Shown here piece after piece: positions 34,576 to 42,488 of a stretch of DNA of 64,000 nucleotides. Origin of the DNA: DASVBE01 sp963770375 (GTDB lineage Bacteria; Actinomycetota; Actinomycetes; Streptosporangiales; Streptosporangiaceae). The stretch lies in NCBI GenBank assembly GCA_963770375.1, contig CAVYPM010000029.1, positions 186,001 to 250,000 of the forward strand, in the 5' to 3' direction. A program made the translations under genes and the position numbers. Below the pieces are notes generated by a model. That model saw nothing but the letters and a program-made list of their open reading frames with translations. It was not told the DNA's origin and did no database searches. The first letter of the stretch is position 1. The number at the start of each line of letters is the position of its first letter.

Positions 34576-35433
34576 TCAGATCCCGGCGGCCGCGGCAAGC
34601 GCCCGGCCGGTCAGGACCTTGGCCAGGTGCCGCCGGTAGTCCGCGGCGCCGTCCAGGTCACTGGGCGGCTCGGTGCCGTCCGCGGCGTGCTCGGCGGCCG
34701 CCCGCAGGGCCTGGCGAGTGGCGTCCGCGCCGGCCGCGGCGCTCTCCGCCGCGGTGGCGCGGACCGGCACCGAACCCATGTTGGTCAGCCCGATCCTGGC
34801 CTCGGCCACCGAGCCGTTCGACCGGCGGGCCACCGCAGCCACCCCCACGATCGCCCACGCCTGCGCGGTCCGGTGGAACTTCTCGTACCGGTAGCCCCAG
34901 CCGTCACCGAGCTTGGGCACCCGGATACCGGTCAGGATCTCGCCCGGCTGCAGGCTGGTCGTCAGGTAGTCGACGAAGAAGTCGCCCGCCGCGACCTCCC
35001 GCTCGCCGCCGGGGCCGCGGACCAGGAAGGTCGCGCCCAGGGCGACCGCCACCGCGGGCAGGTCACCGGCCGGGTCGGCGTGCGCCAGCGAGCCGCCGAG
35101 CGTGCCGCGGTGCCGCACGGCCGGGTCGGCCACCATGCCCGCCGCCTCGGCCAGCAGGCCGCAGTGCTGCGCGATCAGCGGGTCGCGGATCACGTCATGG
35201 TGCGTGGTCCGGGCGCCGATGACCAGGCTGTCGCCGGCGTCGGTGACGCCGCGCAGCTCGTCCAGGCCGCCGACGTCGACCAGCAGGTCCGGGTAGGCGA
35301 GGCGGAGCCGGAGCAGCGGCATCAGGCTCTGCCCGCCGGCGATGACCTTCGCGTCCTCACCGCCGTCGGCCAGCGCGCGGACGGCGTCGCCCACGGTCGC
35401 CGGGCGGACGTACTCGAACTTGGCCGGGATCAT
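34576..35433 (-). CDS. coxM: molybdenum hydroxylase FAD-binding subunit (CoxM-like)
   Basis: FAD subunit of a xanthine-dehydrogenase/CO-dehydrogenase-family enzyme, 285 residues. It carries the family FAD motifs AGGQSLMPLLRLRL and the second FAD/FeS-side motif TLGGSLAHADPAGDLPAVA, with a CO_deh_flav_C domain at the end. It passes electrons from the iron-sulfur subunit to the acceptor. ATG 35433 overlaps the CoxL-like stop (ATGA); an upstream frame to 35505 is not needed. It is the third gene of an S-L-M ordered operon. Confidence 0.87.
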   Translation of the reverse strand: MIPAKFEYVRPATVGDAVRALADGGEDAKVIAGGQSLMPLLRLRLAYPDLLVDVGGLDELRGVTDAGDSLVIGARTTHHDVIRDPLIAQHCGLLAEAAGMVADPAVRHRGTLGGSLAHADPAGDLPAVAVALGATFLVRGPGGEREVAAGDFFVDYLTTSLQPGEILTGIRVPKLGDGWGYRYEKFHRTAQAWAIVGVAAVARRSNGSVAEARIGLTNMGSVPVRATAAESAAAGADATRQALRAAAEHAADGTEPPSDLDGAADYRRHLAKVLTGRALAAAAGI

Positions 35434-37805
35434 GCCGCGCCTCCGGTCTGCTGGTCGCCGTTGCGGGCGTTCTGGATGGCCCGCCACACCCGCTCCGGGG
35501 TGCACGGCATCGTGATGTCCCTGATCCCCAGCGGCCGGACCGCGTCCACGATCGCGTTCACCACCGCGGGGGTCGAGGCGATCGTGCCTGCTTCGCCGAC
35601 GCCCTTGACGCCGAGCCGGTTCGAGGCAGGACTCTCGGTCCGGTCGGTCACGTAGGACGGCAGGTCGGCCGCGGACGGCACCAGGTAGTCAGCGAGCGTG
35701 CTGGTGATCAGGTTGCCGTCGTCGTCGTAGACCCCTTCCTCGTACAGCGCCTGGGCGATGCCCTGGGCCAGGCCGCCGTGCACCTGGCCCTCGACGATCA
35801 TGGGGTTGACGACCTTGCCGATGTCGTCGACGGCCACGTAGGAGCGGATGGTGACGAACCCGGTCTCGGTGTCCACCTCGGTCGCGCACAGGTGCGTGCC
35901 GTGCGGGAACGAGAAGTTGTCCGGGTCGTAGGTGGCGTCCGCGTCGATGCTCGGCTCGACGCCGTCGGGCAGGTTGTGCGCGGCGAACGCGGCGAACGCG
36001 ATCTCCTGGATGGTCTTGGTCACGCCGCCGCTGCGGGTCCTGAACACGCCGTTCGAGAAGTCCACGTCGTCCGGCGGCGCCTCGAGCAGCGCCGACGCGA
36101 TGACCTTGGCCTTCTCGATGACCTTGTCGCAGGCCGAGACCAGCGCCATGCCGCCGACGGCCAGCGAGCGGGACCCGTAGGTGTCCATGCCCTTCGGCGA
36201 GATCTGGGTGTCGCCGTGCAGCACCCGGATGTCCTCGAACGGCACGCCGAGCTGGTCGGCGACGATCTGGCTCCACGCCGTCTCGTGCCCCTGGCCGTGC
36301 GCGCTGGACCCGGTGACCACCTCGACCTTGCCGGTGGGCAGCATCCGGATCGAGGCCTGCTCCCAGCCGCCCGCGGCGTAGGCCAGCGAGCCGAGCACGC
36401 GGGACGGGGCCAGCCCGCACATCTCGGTGAACGTGGAGATGCCGATGCCGAGCTGAACCGGGTCGCCAGCGGCCCGGCGCTGCTCCTGCTCGGCCCGCAG
36501 CGCGTCGTAGCCGAACAGTTCCTTGGCCCGCGCGGTGGCCGCCTCGTAGTTACCCGAGTCGTAGGTGAGCCCGCAGATCGTGGTGTACGGGAACTCCTCG
36601 TGCTTGATCCAGTTCCGTTCCCTGATCTCCAGGGGGTCCAGGCCCAGTTCGGCGCCGAGCTCGTCCATGATCCGCTCGATGGCGAAGGTGGCTTCCGGCC
36701 GGCCCGCGCCGCGGTAGGCGTCGGTCGGCATCTTCGTGGTGAAGATCCCGGTGCACCGGAACGAGTAGGCGTCCATCTTGTAGATCGCGGGGAACATGAA
36801 CGCGCCGAGCAGCGGCACCCCGGGGGTGACCAGCATCAGGTAGGCGCCCATGTCGGCGAGCAGGTCCACGGACAGGCCGCGCAGCCGGCCGTCGCGGTCC
36901 GCGGCGATCCGGATCCGCTGCCACTGGTCCCGGCCGTGGTGCACGGTCATGTTGCCCTCGCTGCGCGACTCGGTCCACTTGACCGGCCGGCCCAGCTTGC
37001 GGGCGATCAGCAGGGCGAGCACTTCCTCGGCGGTGACCTGGAGCTTCGAGCCGAAGCCGCCGCCGACGTCGGGCGCGATGACCCGGATGTTCTGCTCGGG
37101 CACGCCGGTGACCAGGGCCAGCATGACCCGCAGAATGTGCGGGATCTGGGTGGCCGACCACATCGTGAACTCACCGCCCTCGCAGGAGCAGACCACCGAC
37201 CGCGGTTCCATCGCGGCCGGGATCAGCCGCTGCTGGCGGTAGTTGCGCTCGATGACGACGGGGGCGTCGCGGAAGGCGGCGTCCATGTCGCCGTTGGCGA
37301 ACATCCACTCGAAGCTCTTGTTGCCGGCCTCGTGGACCTTGGGCGAGCCGTCGTCCAGCGCGGTGCGGATGTCCAGCACCGGGGGCAGCGGCTCGTACTC
37401 GACGTCGATCGCGGCGAGCGCGTCGGCCGCGGCGTAGCGGTCGCGGGCGACCACGCAGGCCACGGCCTCGCCCACGTAGCGCACCTCGTCGGTGGCCATC
37501 GGCGGGTGCGCCGGGATCACGATGTCCGGGGTCACCGGCCACGCGCACGGCAGGCTGCCCTGCTCGTCGGCGAAGTCCGCGCCGGAGAAGGCCGCGACGA
37601 CGCCGGGCAGGCCGGTCGCGCCGCTGGTGTCGACCGACACGATCCGCGCGTGCGCGTGCGGGCTGCGCAGGTAGGCGACGTGCAGCAGGCCCGGCAGGGT
37701 GATGTTGTCGGTCCAGTTGGTCTGGCCGGTGATCAGCCGGGCGTCTTCCTTGCGGAGCCTTGCCCGGCCCAGCTCGGCGGCGGCCTGCTCCTCGGTCGCG
37801 GTCAT
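35430..37805 (-). CDS. coxL: molybdenum hydroxylase large subunit (CoxL-like, form II motif)
   Basis: Molybdopterin-cytosine-dinucleotide-binding catalytic subunit of about 791 residues. It opens with RKEDARLITGQTNWTDN, and the Mo-cofactor region contains PDVGGGFGSKLQVTAEE. The active-site loop reads DAYRGAGRPEATFAIERIMD (about residues 361-379). AYRGAGR marks the form II/putative CODH group, whereas form I enzymes that oxidise CO efficiently have AYRCSFR. The late GVKGVGEAGTIASTPAVVNA carries the catalytic Glu. Start ATG 37805 overlaps the CoxS stop. No accessory coxDEFG genes are in the window, so the true substrate could be CO or another small molecule. Confidence 0.9.
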   Translation of the reverse strand: MTATEEQAAAELGRARLRKEDARLITGQTNWTDNITLPGLLHVAYLRSPHAHARIVSVDTSGATGLPGVVAAFSGADFADEQGSLPCAWPVTPDIVIPAHPPMATDEVRYVGEAVACVVARDRYAAADALAAIDVEYEPLPPVLDIRTALDDGSPKVHEAGNKSFEWMFANGDMDAAFRDAPVVIERNYRQQRLIPAAMEPRSVVCSCEGGEFTMWSATQIPHILRVMLALVTGVPEQNIRVIAPDVGGGFGSKLQVTAEEVLALLIARKLGRPVKWTESRSEGNMTVHHGRDQWQRIRIAADRDGRLRGLSVDLLADMGAYLMLVTPGVPLLGAFMFPAIYKMDAYSFRCTGIFTTKMPTDAYRGAGRPEATFAIERIMDELGAELGLDPLEIRERNWIKHEEFPYTTICGLTYDSGNYEAATARAKELFGYDALRAEQEQRRAAGDPVQLGIGISTFTEMCGLAPSRVLGSLAYAAGGWEQASIRMLPTGKVEVVTGSSAHGQGHETAWSQIVADQLGVPFEDIRVLHGDTQISPKGMDTYGSRSLAVGGMALVSACDKVIEKAKVIASALLEAPPDDVDFSNGVFRTRSGGVTKTIQEIAFAAFAAHNLPDGVEPSIDADATYDPDNFSFPHGTHLCATEVDTETGFVTIRSYVAVDDIGKVVNPMIVEGQVHGGLAQGIAQALYEEGVYDDDGNLITSTLADYLVPSAADLPSYVTDRTESPASNRLGVKGVGEAGTIASTPAVVNAIVDAVRPLGIRDITMPCTPERVWRAIQNARNGDQQTGGAA

Positions 37806-38278
37806 TCGCTCACTCCCGCCTCGGCGGCGCGCCGCACGGCACGCACGATGTTCTCGTAGCCGGTGCAGCGGCACAGGTTGCCTTCGAGCCCCTCGCGGAT
37901 CTCCGCGTCGCTGGGGCTGGGGTTCTCCCTGAGGAGGTCCACCGCCGCCATGATCATCCCGGGCGTGCAGTAGCCGCACTGGAGCGCGTGCTCGGAATGG
38001 AAGGCCTTCTGGACCGGGTGGAGGCCGCCGCCGTTGGAGCCGGCCAGGCCCTCGATCGTGGTGACGCTGGCGCCGTCGGCCTGCACGGCGAGGACCGAGC
38101 AGCTCTTGACCGACTGGCCGTCCATCAGGACGGTGCATGCGCCGCAGTTTGAGGTATCGCAGCCGACGGGCGTGCCGGTCTTGCCCACGACATCCCTGAG
38201 ATAGTGCACGAGCAGCAGGCGCGGCTCTACGTGATCTTGGTATCGGACGCCGTCTACGGTGACGGAGATATCAGGCAT
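37802..38278 (-). CDS. coxS: molybdenum hydroxylase [2Fe-2S] subunit (CoxS-like)
   Basis: Iron-sulfur subunit of 158 residues with both clusters visible. The plant-type cluster is GCDTSNCGACTVLMDG, and the second cluster is the pair CGYCTPGMIM and CRCTGYENIVRAV. It carries electrons from the molybdenum site to FAD. Start ATG 38278 (MPDISVTVDG) has GGGGAGGAAT upstream; the frame is open to 38317. It is the first gene of coxS-coxL-coxM, all joined by ATGA overlaps. The S-L-M order is the one described for form II operons. A PadR-type regulator lies upstream on the same strand, separated by a hairpin. Confidence 0.92.
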   Translation of the reverse strand: MPDISVTVDGVRYQDHVEPRLLLVHYLRDVVGKTGTPVGCDTSNCGACTVLMDGQSVKSCSVLAVQADGASVTTIEGLAGSNGGGLHPVQKAFHSEHALQCGYCTPGMIMAAVDLLRENPSPSDAEIREGLEGNLCRCTGYENIVRAVRRAAEAGVSE

Positions 38279-38435
38279 ACGCGATTCCTCCCCATGAGCA
38301 CATGGTCTAGAGGCCAACTTAGGGCGGCCGGGCGCGATGCACCAGTATCGATCTGAGTCACCCGGTTCTCAGGTAATCAACGGCACAAGAATCACGCTGA
38401 TTTAGGAATACGGGAGCTGGGGTGCGGGCCCCGCT

Positions 38436-38460
38436 CAGGACTGAGCCACGTTCAGTCCTG
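38436..38460 (-). terminator. hairpin at the end of the PadR gene
   Basis: A perfect 9-bp stem CAGGACTGA / TCAGTCCTG with a seven-base loop. The right arm includes the PadR stop codon (38452-38454). It probably ends PadR transcription before the coxSLM promoter region (38279-38435), in which I see no convincing -35/-10 pair. Confidence 0.65.
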
Positions 38461-38988
38461 GATCACGGAGAGGGCGTCGAGGAACCTGATCGTCGCCGAG
38501 ATGGTCTCGTAGCGCCACAGCAGGAGGATCCGCTCGAAGCCGTCGGCCGCGCCGAGCCGCCCGGCCAGTGCGTCGGCGATGGGCTGGAGCTGGGTGTGCT
38601 GAGCTTGCAGGAGGGCGGCCGGGCTGGTTCCGGCGCGGTCCAGCAGGGCCAGCTTGACCAGGAGCTCCGAGCGGATGTCGCGGGTATGCGCGACCGGCCT
38701 GGTAAGCCAGGCACGCGCCGCGGCACTGCCCTTGGGCGTGGCTTCGACCAGCGTCCGCACCGGGCCGCGGCTGGACGGCTCCTCCCCCAGGGCGACGACC
38801 AGGCCAGCCTGCTGGAGCCGGTCGATGGAGCGGTACACCACCGCCTTGTGCACATGCCAGACCTGGCCCAGCGGGCCAATATGGCCCAGCTGCGCGGCGA
38901 TGGCGTTACCGTGCGTGGCCTTCTCGGTGATCAGGCACAGCACCAGCCATTCGGATAGCGACAGCGACGGTTCGCCGGGGCTCGGCAT
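38452..38988 (-). CDS. PadR-like transcriptional regulator
   Basis: A 178-residue winged-helix protein. The N-terminal domain SEWLVLCLITEKATHGNAIA and VYRSIDRLQQAGLVVALGEE match the PadR recognition helix and wing. The C-terminal helical part (RDIRSELLVKLALLDRAG, RILLLWRYETISATIRFLDA) is the dimerisation arm of the Vir-type PadR family. PadR proteins usually repress genes for phenolic or toxic-compound responses. Its position directly upstream of coxSLM, same strand, makes that operon a candidate target. The ATG at 38988 is the natural start. Confidence 0.82.
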   Translation of the reverse strand: MPSPGEPSLSLSEWLVLCLITEKATHGNAIAAQLGHIGPLGQVWHVHKAVVYRSIDRLQQAGLVVALGEEPSSRGPVRTLVEATPKGSAAARAWLTRPVAHTRDIRSELLVKLALLDRAGTSPAALLQAQHTQLQPIADALAGRLGAADGFERILLLWRYETISATIRFLDALSVIQD

Positions 38989-39013
38989 CGTCCAAGGGTA
39001 CGGCCGGCGTGCG

Positions 39014-39406
39014 CTACCTGATGGCCTGTATCTGGGTGGTCTGCGCGACGAGCTTGCCGGCCTCGCTGGTCAGGCTGGTCTGAACGGTCACCGTGGTCCG
39101 GCCGCGGTGCAGCGGGACGGCCACGGCGTGGACCTCGCCGCCGGTCACCGGGCGGAACATCTGGGTGGTCGAGGTGATGGTGGCGGTGGTCTGGCCTTCG
39201 GCGAGACCGAGGAAGGCGACGAGTGCCCCGACGCTGTCGGCCACGGACATCAGCACCCCGCCGTGCAGCACGCCGCCGGACGTGCACAGCCGCGGCGCCC
39301 AGGTGAGGCGCCCCGCCACCCGGTCCGCGGAGGCCTCGTCCAGGACCAGCCCCAGTTCGGCGGCGAAGGGCATCAGCGCGACAAGGCCGTCAAGCTCCGC
39401 GGGCAT
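39014..39406 (-). CDS. PaaI family hotdog thioesterase
   Basis: A 130-residue hotdog-fold acyl-CoA thioesterase of the PaaI/YbgC group. The active-site helix region reads SGGVLHGGVLMSVADSVGAL, with the conserved HGG and catalytic Asp, and TSTTQMFRPVTGGEVHAVAV follows as the next strands. Such enzymes release CoA from aryl- or acyl-CoA intermediates. It lies 25 bases upstream of the PadR gene on the same strand and could be co-transcribed with it. Confidence 0.87.
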   Translation of the reverse strand: MPAELDGLVALMPFAAELGLVLDEASADRVAGRLTWAPRLCTSGGVLHGGVLMSVADSVGALVAFLGLAEGQTTATITSTTQMFRPVTGGEVHAVAVPLHRGRTTVTVQTSLTSEAGKLVAQTTQIQAIR

Positions 39407-39515
39407 GCCCGTAGTCTGCCAGCCCGCTCGGCGGCTGCGCTTAGCCTGACGGGCGGGAGGTGTTCATGCCCGACGCCGGCCGGCTGGACTGGCTGCGACG
39501 TTTCAGCATCCTGGG

Positions 39516-40178
39516 GTGGCCGCCGCCTACCGGCACCGGCCGCCTTACCCGGCCGAGGTCTTCGACGTGCTGACCGGGCTGATCACCGGCGAGCCGCGGT
39601 GGGTGCTTGACCTCGGCGCGGGCGAGGGCGCGCTGGCCCGGCCGCTGGCGGCCCGGGCCGGCCAGGTCGACCGGGTGGACGCGGTCGAGATCTCCGCCGC
39701 CATGATCGAGACCGGCCGGCGGCGTCCTGGCGGGGACAGCGCGCGCCTGCGCTGGCTCGCCGGGGCCGCCGAGACCGTTCCGCTGCCCGGCCGGTACGCG
39801 CTGGTGACCGCGGGGGCCAGCCTGCACTGGATGGACTGGGCGCCGGTGCTGCGGCGGGCCGGCCGGGCCATGACGCCGGGCGCGAAACTGGCCATCGTCG
39901 AGCTCAGCTACGGACGGCTGCCGTGGCACGACGAGCTGCAGAAGATCATCGCCAGGCATTCCCGGGCCACCGGCTACGACCCGGACTTCTCGCTGCCCCG
40001 CGAACTGGCCCGGCGCGGCCTCCTCCGGCTGGACGGCCAGCACCGCACCGCGCCGGTGGTGTTCCGCCAGCGGCCCGAGGACTACCTGGAGCAGTTCCAC
40101 TCGACCTCGTCGCTGGCCCGGGAGCTGAGGCCGCCGGCCGGGGAGGCCGGCCGCGCTGCGGTGTCCCGGCCGCGGTGA
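39516..40178 (+). CDS. class I SAM-dependent methyltransferase, frame problem at 5' end and shortened 3' end
   Basis: Methyltransferase with motif I WVLDLGAGEGALARPLA, the acidic VDAVEISAAMIE and LVTAGASLHWMDW in the substrate region. GTG 39516 opens in mid-motif. The same frame upstream reads TFQHPGVAAAYRHRPPYP, the normal family start, but has no start codon. A strong ribosome site (GGGAGGTGTTC) precedes ATG 39466 in a different frame, so an indel near 39470-39500 is likely. The C-terminus ends soon after FHSTSSLARELRPPAGEA; relatives usually run 30 or more residues longer. The 3' end overlaps a GntR gene that also looks cut short, suggesting a deletion junction. Confidence 0.65.
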   Translation: MAAAYRHRPPYPAEVFDVLTGLITGEPRWVLDLGAGEGALARPLAARAGQVDRVDAVEISAAMIETGRRRPGGDSARLRWLAGAAETVPLPGRYALVTAGASLHWMDWAPVLRRAGRAMTPGAKLAIVELSYGRLPWHDELQKIIARHSRATGYDPDFSLPRELARRGLLRLDGQHRTAPVVFRQRPEDYLEQFHSTSSLARELRPPAGEAGRAAVSRPR

Positions 40179-40401
40179 TGCCCCGGCCGCGGCGGAACTC
40201 CAGCAGGCCCTCATCCCGCAGCAGGTGCAGGGCGCGGAGCACGGTGTTCTTGTTCACGCCGAGCACCGCGGCGAGGTCCTTCGCCAGCGGAAGCCGCTCG
40301 CCCGGTCCCGCCTCGCCGTCCGCGATGGCCCGGCGGATCCGCGCCGCGACCTGCTCGTGGAGCGGGAGCGGATCTGAGCGGTCGATGTTGACATCCAGCA
40401 T
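39946..40401 (-). CDS. GntR family regulator (YtrA-like), C-terminus replaced
   Basis: The first 80 residues are a clear GntR winged-helix: PLPLHEQVAARIRRAIADG, ERLPLAKDLAAVLGVNKNTV and LRALHLLRDEGLLEFRRGRG. Short YtrA-type GntR proteins continue with a small helical dimerisation tail. Here, after ITAAGTPQ, the frame becomes an Arg/Pro/Gly string that is antisense to the methyltransferase gene and open to 39946. The normal tail therefore seems lost, and the stop is arbitrary. Start ATG 40401 sits directly behind a good promoter and operator, giving an almost leaderless mRNA. DNA binding may survive, but dimerisation is doubtful. Confidence 0.65.
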   Translation of the reverse strand: MLDVNIDRSDPLPLHEQVAARIRRAIADGEAGPGERLPLAKDLAAVLGVNKNTVLRALHLLRDEGLLEFRRGRGITAAGTPQRGRPPRPAASAPGPATRSSGTAPGSPRAAGGTPPARCGAGRPAGGGRAGPVRGAARSPGRSRWPGNAWR

Positions 40402-40403
40402 GG

Positions 40404-40417
40404 TACTAGTAATAGTA
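40404..40417 (-). promoter_or_regulatory. probable GntR autoregulatory operator
   Basis: TACTA-GTAA-TAGTA is a perfect inverted repeat three bases upstream of the GntR start codon. It overlaps the -10 element, an ideal position for autorepression by the YtrA-like GntR protein. Confidence 0.6.
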
Positions 40418-40440
40418 GATCCATAGTGAATGCGGGGCAA
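40412..40440 (-). promoter_or_regulatory. promoter of the GntR gene (TTGCCC-17-TACTAT)
   Basis: On the minus strand, TTGCCC (40440-40435) and TACTAT (40417-40412) are separated by exactly 17 bases. The -10 ends ten bases before the ATG at 40401, so the transcript should be leaderless or nearly so. Confidence 0.65.
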
Positions 40441-40448
40441 GAGCTGAG

Positions 40449-41864
40449 GTGAGCCGCATGATCGCCCCTCCCAGCCACAGCCTGCCGGACGCCGCGCAGG
40501 TCCAGGTGCTTTCGCCGAGGCCCGCCGTCGCCGCCGGCGACGGCGGCTGGCCGCCGGGCTGGTCAGCCTCGCCCTGGCCGGCCTGGCGGTTGCCGGGAAC
40601 AGCGGCGCCGGTCGCATCAGCCCCGGCGCAGGCCTCACGCCGCACGCCCGCCAGCGGCCGCGCACCACGTGCCGGGCTTCTCGCTGCGCCCGCGACGGTT
40701 GCCTGGGTGGACTAGAGCGGGCAGATGCAGATCGGCGACGTGGCACGCTGGCCCGGCACTGGCCGGGACCATCCCGGCGTGGGCCGGAGCGGCTGGCTCG
40801 TCCAGACCGGCGGCCGGATCTACGGGACCGGCTCGGCGATCATCAGGGAATTCGACCCCGCGACGGGCACGACCCTGCGCCTGGGACCCGGAATAGGCGT
40901 CTTCCCGTCAGCCGACGGACGGCCGCGTCCGTCGAGCGGTCCGCACGAGCCTGGCCGGGCTGCGCGCCGGCGGCCGCGAGGTCCTGCGGCGCCTGCACAC
41001 GCCAGCCGTCTGGTCCTGGAACCGAACGCGGCGGGCGAGGTCACAGCGGGCGTCGGAGGGGCTGGCATCCTCGTCAGCTCGCGTCCCGACGGTCCTTCCC
41101 GCAGCCCGTGGAACCTCGCCACCTGGGACCCGGCGACAGGGAAGGTGACGCTCGTCGCCAGGGGCGCTGTCGCCGTCGGCGCCTACACGCCGCCGGGCGG
41201 CCGCAATAGCCTGATTGCCTGGGCACCGGCCCAATGCCCGTCTGGAAACTGCCCGATCGAGATCACCAACACCACCACCCGCGCCACCGTGACGGCCCGC
41301 AGCCCGCTGCCATATGGCTTCGCCCAGGGCGCTGCGTTCTCGCCCGACGGGACGCTCCTGGCGGTCTTTGAGCAGACTGCGAGCATCAACTCGTCCTGCT
41401 GCGCGAACAACTCCGTTCTTGCGATCGTGAACACCCGCACTGGCGCGGTGCGGGCGGTCCCGGCCGCGCGGCTGGTGACGCAAGAGGAGGCTGGCTGGAT
41501 CCTCTGGCTGCCCGGCGGGAGGCGGCTGCTTGCCGGGGCGCTGGCTTATAGCTACGCGGTCGACGCCACCACGTACGCGGCCCGGCCGTTCTTCTTCTTC
41601 CCGCAGACTGCAGACGGCCCCGCCGCCGATCACAACATCATGGATACCCCGGACATCAACTTCTCGGCCGTCCTGCTGCCATCGGCCGTTGCCAGGCCGA
41701 CGGCCAGCACCGCTCCGGGCTCGGCGGCGCTGCCCGGGCCAGGGCCAGCGGCGAGATCTGACCGAGCGCCGCGCTGCAGTCAGCGGACCGGACAGGTCAG
41801 GCAGCCCGGCGTCAGCGCCGCCTGCGCCAGGTGCGAGCACGAGACGCGCTCAAGTGACCGATGA
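40449..41864 (+). pseudogene. degenerate secreted beta-propeller-like protein
   Basis: Remains of an exported protein. The start region (MSRMIAPPSHSLPDAAQV) lies in one frame. The signal-peptide-like helix (RRLAAGLVSLALAGLAVAG, about 40535-40610) is in another. A stop occurs at 40713-40715, and the body reopens at 40725 (VQTGGRIYGTGSAIIREFDP). That body has propeller-like blades (NLATWDPATGKVTLVARGAV, AAFSPDGTLLAVFEQT, NSVLAIVNTRTGAVRAV). The stretch 40920-41020 again changes frame. The C-terminus after the Pro/Ala run is non-homologous-looking and abuts the acetate kinase fragment. At least three disruptions make real decay more likely than sequencing error. Confidence 0.55.
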
Positions 41865-42445
41865 CCGCCGTCCGCGACGGCCGCAGCGTCGACACCACGA
41901 TGGGCTTCACCCCGCTCGAAGGCCTGGTCATGGCCACGAGATCCGGCAGCGTCGACCCCGGCCTGCTGGTCTGGCTGCTCCGCCGTGGCGGCGTCACCAT
42001 CGACGACCTGGGAAACAGGCTCGAGCACGCCTCCGGCCTGGCCGGCCTCGCCAGCCTGCCCACCGGATCCGGCGACCTGCGCGACATCCGCCAGGCCGCC
42101 GCCGGCGGCGACCCGCGCGCACGAACGGCCATCGACGTCCACACCCACCGCCTGCGCCGCGAGATCGCCGCCATGGCCGCGGCCCTGGACGGCCTCGACG
42201 CGCTCGTGTTCACCGGCGGCATCGGGGAGCACCAGCCGGAAACCCGCGCCGAGGCCGCCGCCGGCCTGGGTTTCCTGGGCGTGGCCATCGACCAGCCACG
42301 CAACAACGCCGTCCGCGGTGGCGAAGACGCCGACATCTCCGCACCGGGCGCACACGTCCGCACCCTGGTCGTCGCCACCCGCGAGGACCTGGAGATCGCC
42401 CGCCAGGTCCGCGCCGCGCTCGACGGCGCGGACCCAGCCGGCTAG
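41861..42445 (+). pseudogene. ackA: 5'-truncated acetate kinase fragment
   Basis: The 194 residues match the C-terminal half of acetate kinase: TAVRDGRSVDTTMGFTPLEG, LVMATRSGSVDPGLLVWLLR, then DALVFTGGIGEHQPETRAEA with the conserved GGIGE motif. Intact enzymes are about 400 residues. The N-terminal half, with the acetate site and first part of the ATPase fold, is absent, and an in-frame TGA precedes the ATG at 41855. The product cannot be active alone. No phosphotransacetylase gene is present. Together with the broken secreted protein next to it, this marks a deletion or rearrangement near 41850. Confidence 0.75.
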
Positions 42446-42488
42446 GCCCGCACAGTGCTAGACCCCCAGCGGCTAGCCCCAGCGGCAG

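Noticed and set aside
35430..37805. Form I (high-activity) CO dehydrogenase
   Set aside because: The active-site loop reads AYRGAGR, not AYRCSFR, and the gene order is S-L-M rather than M-S-L.
39466..42445. Insertion sequence or prophage remnant causing the decay segment
   Set aside because: No transposase or phage-like residue, terminal inverted repeat or target-site duplication could be seen.
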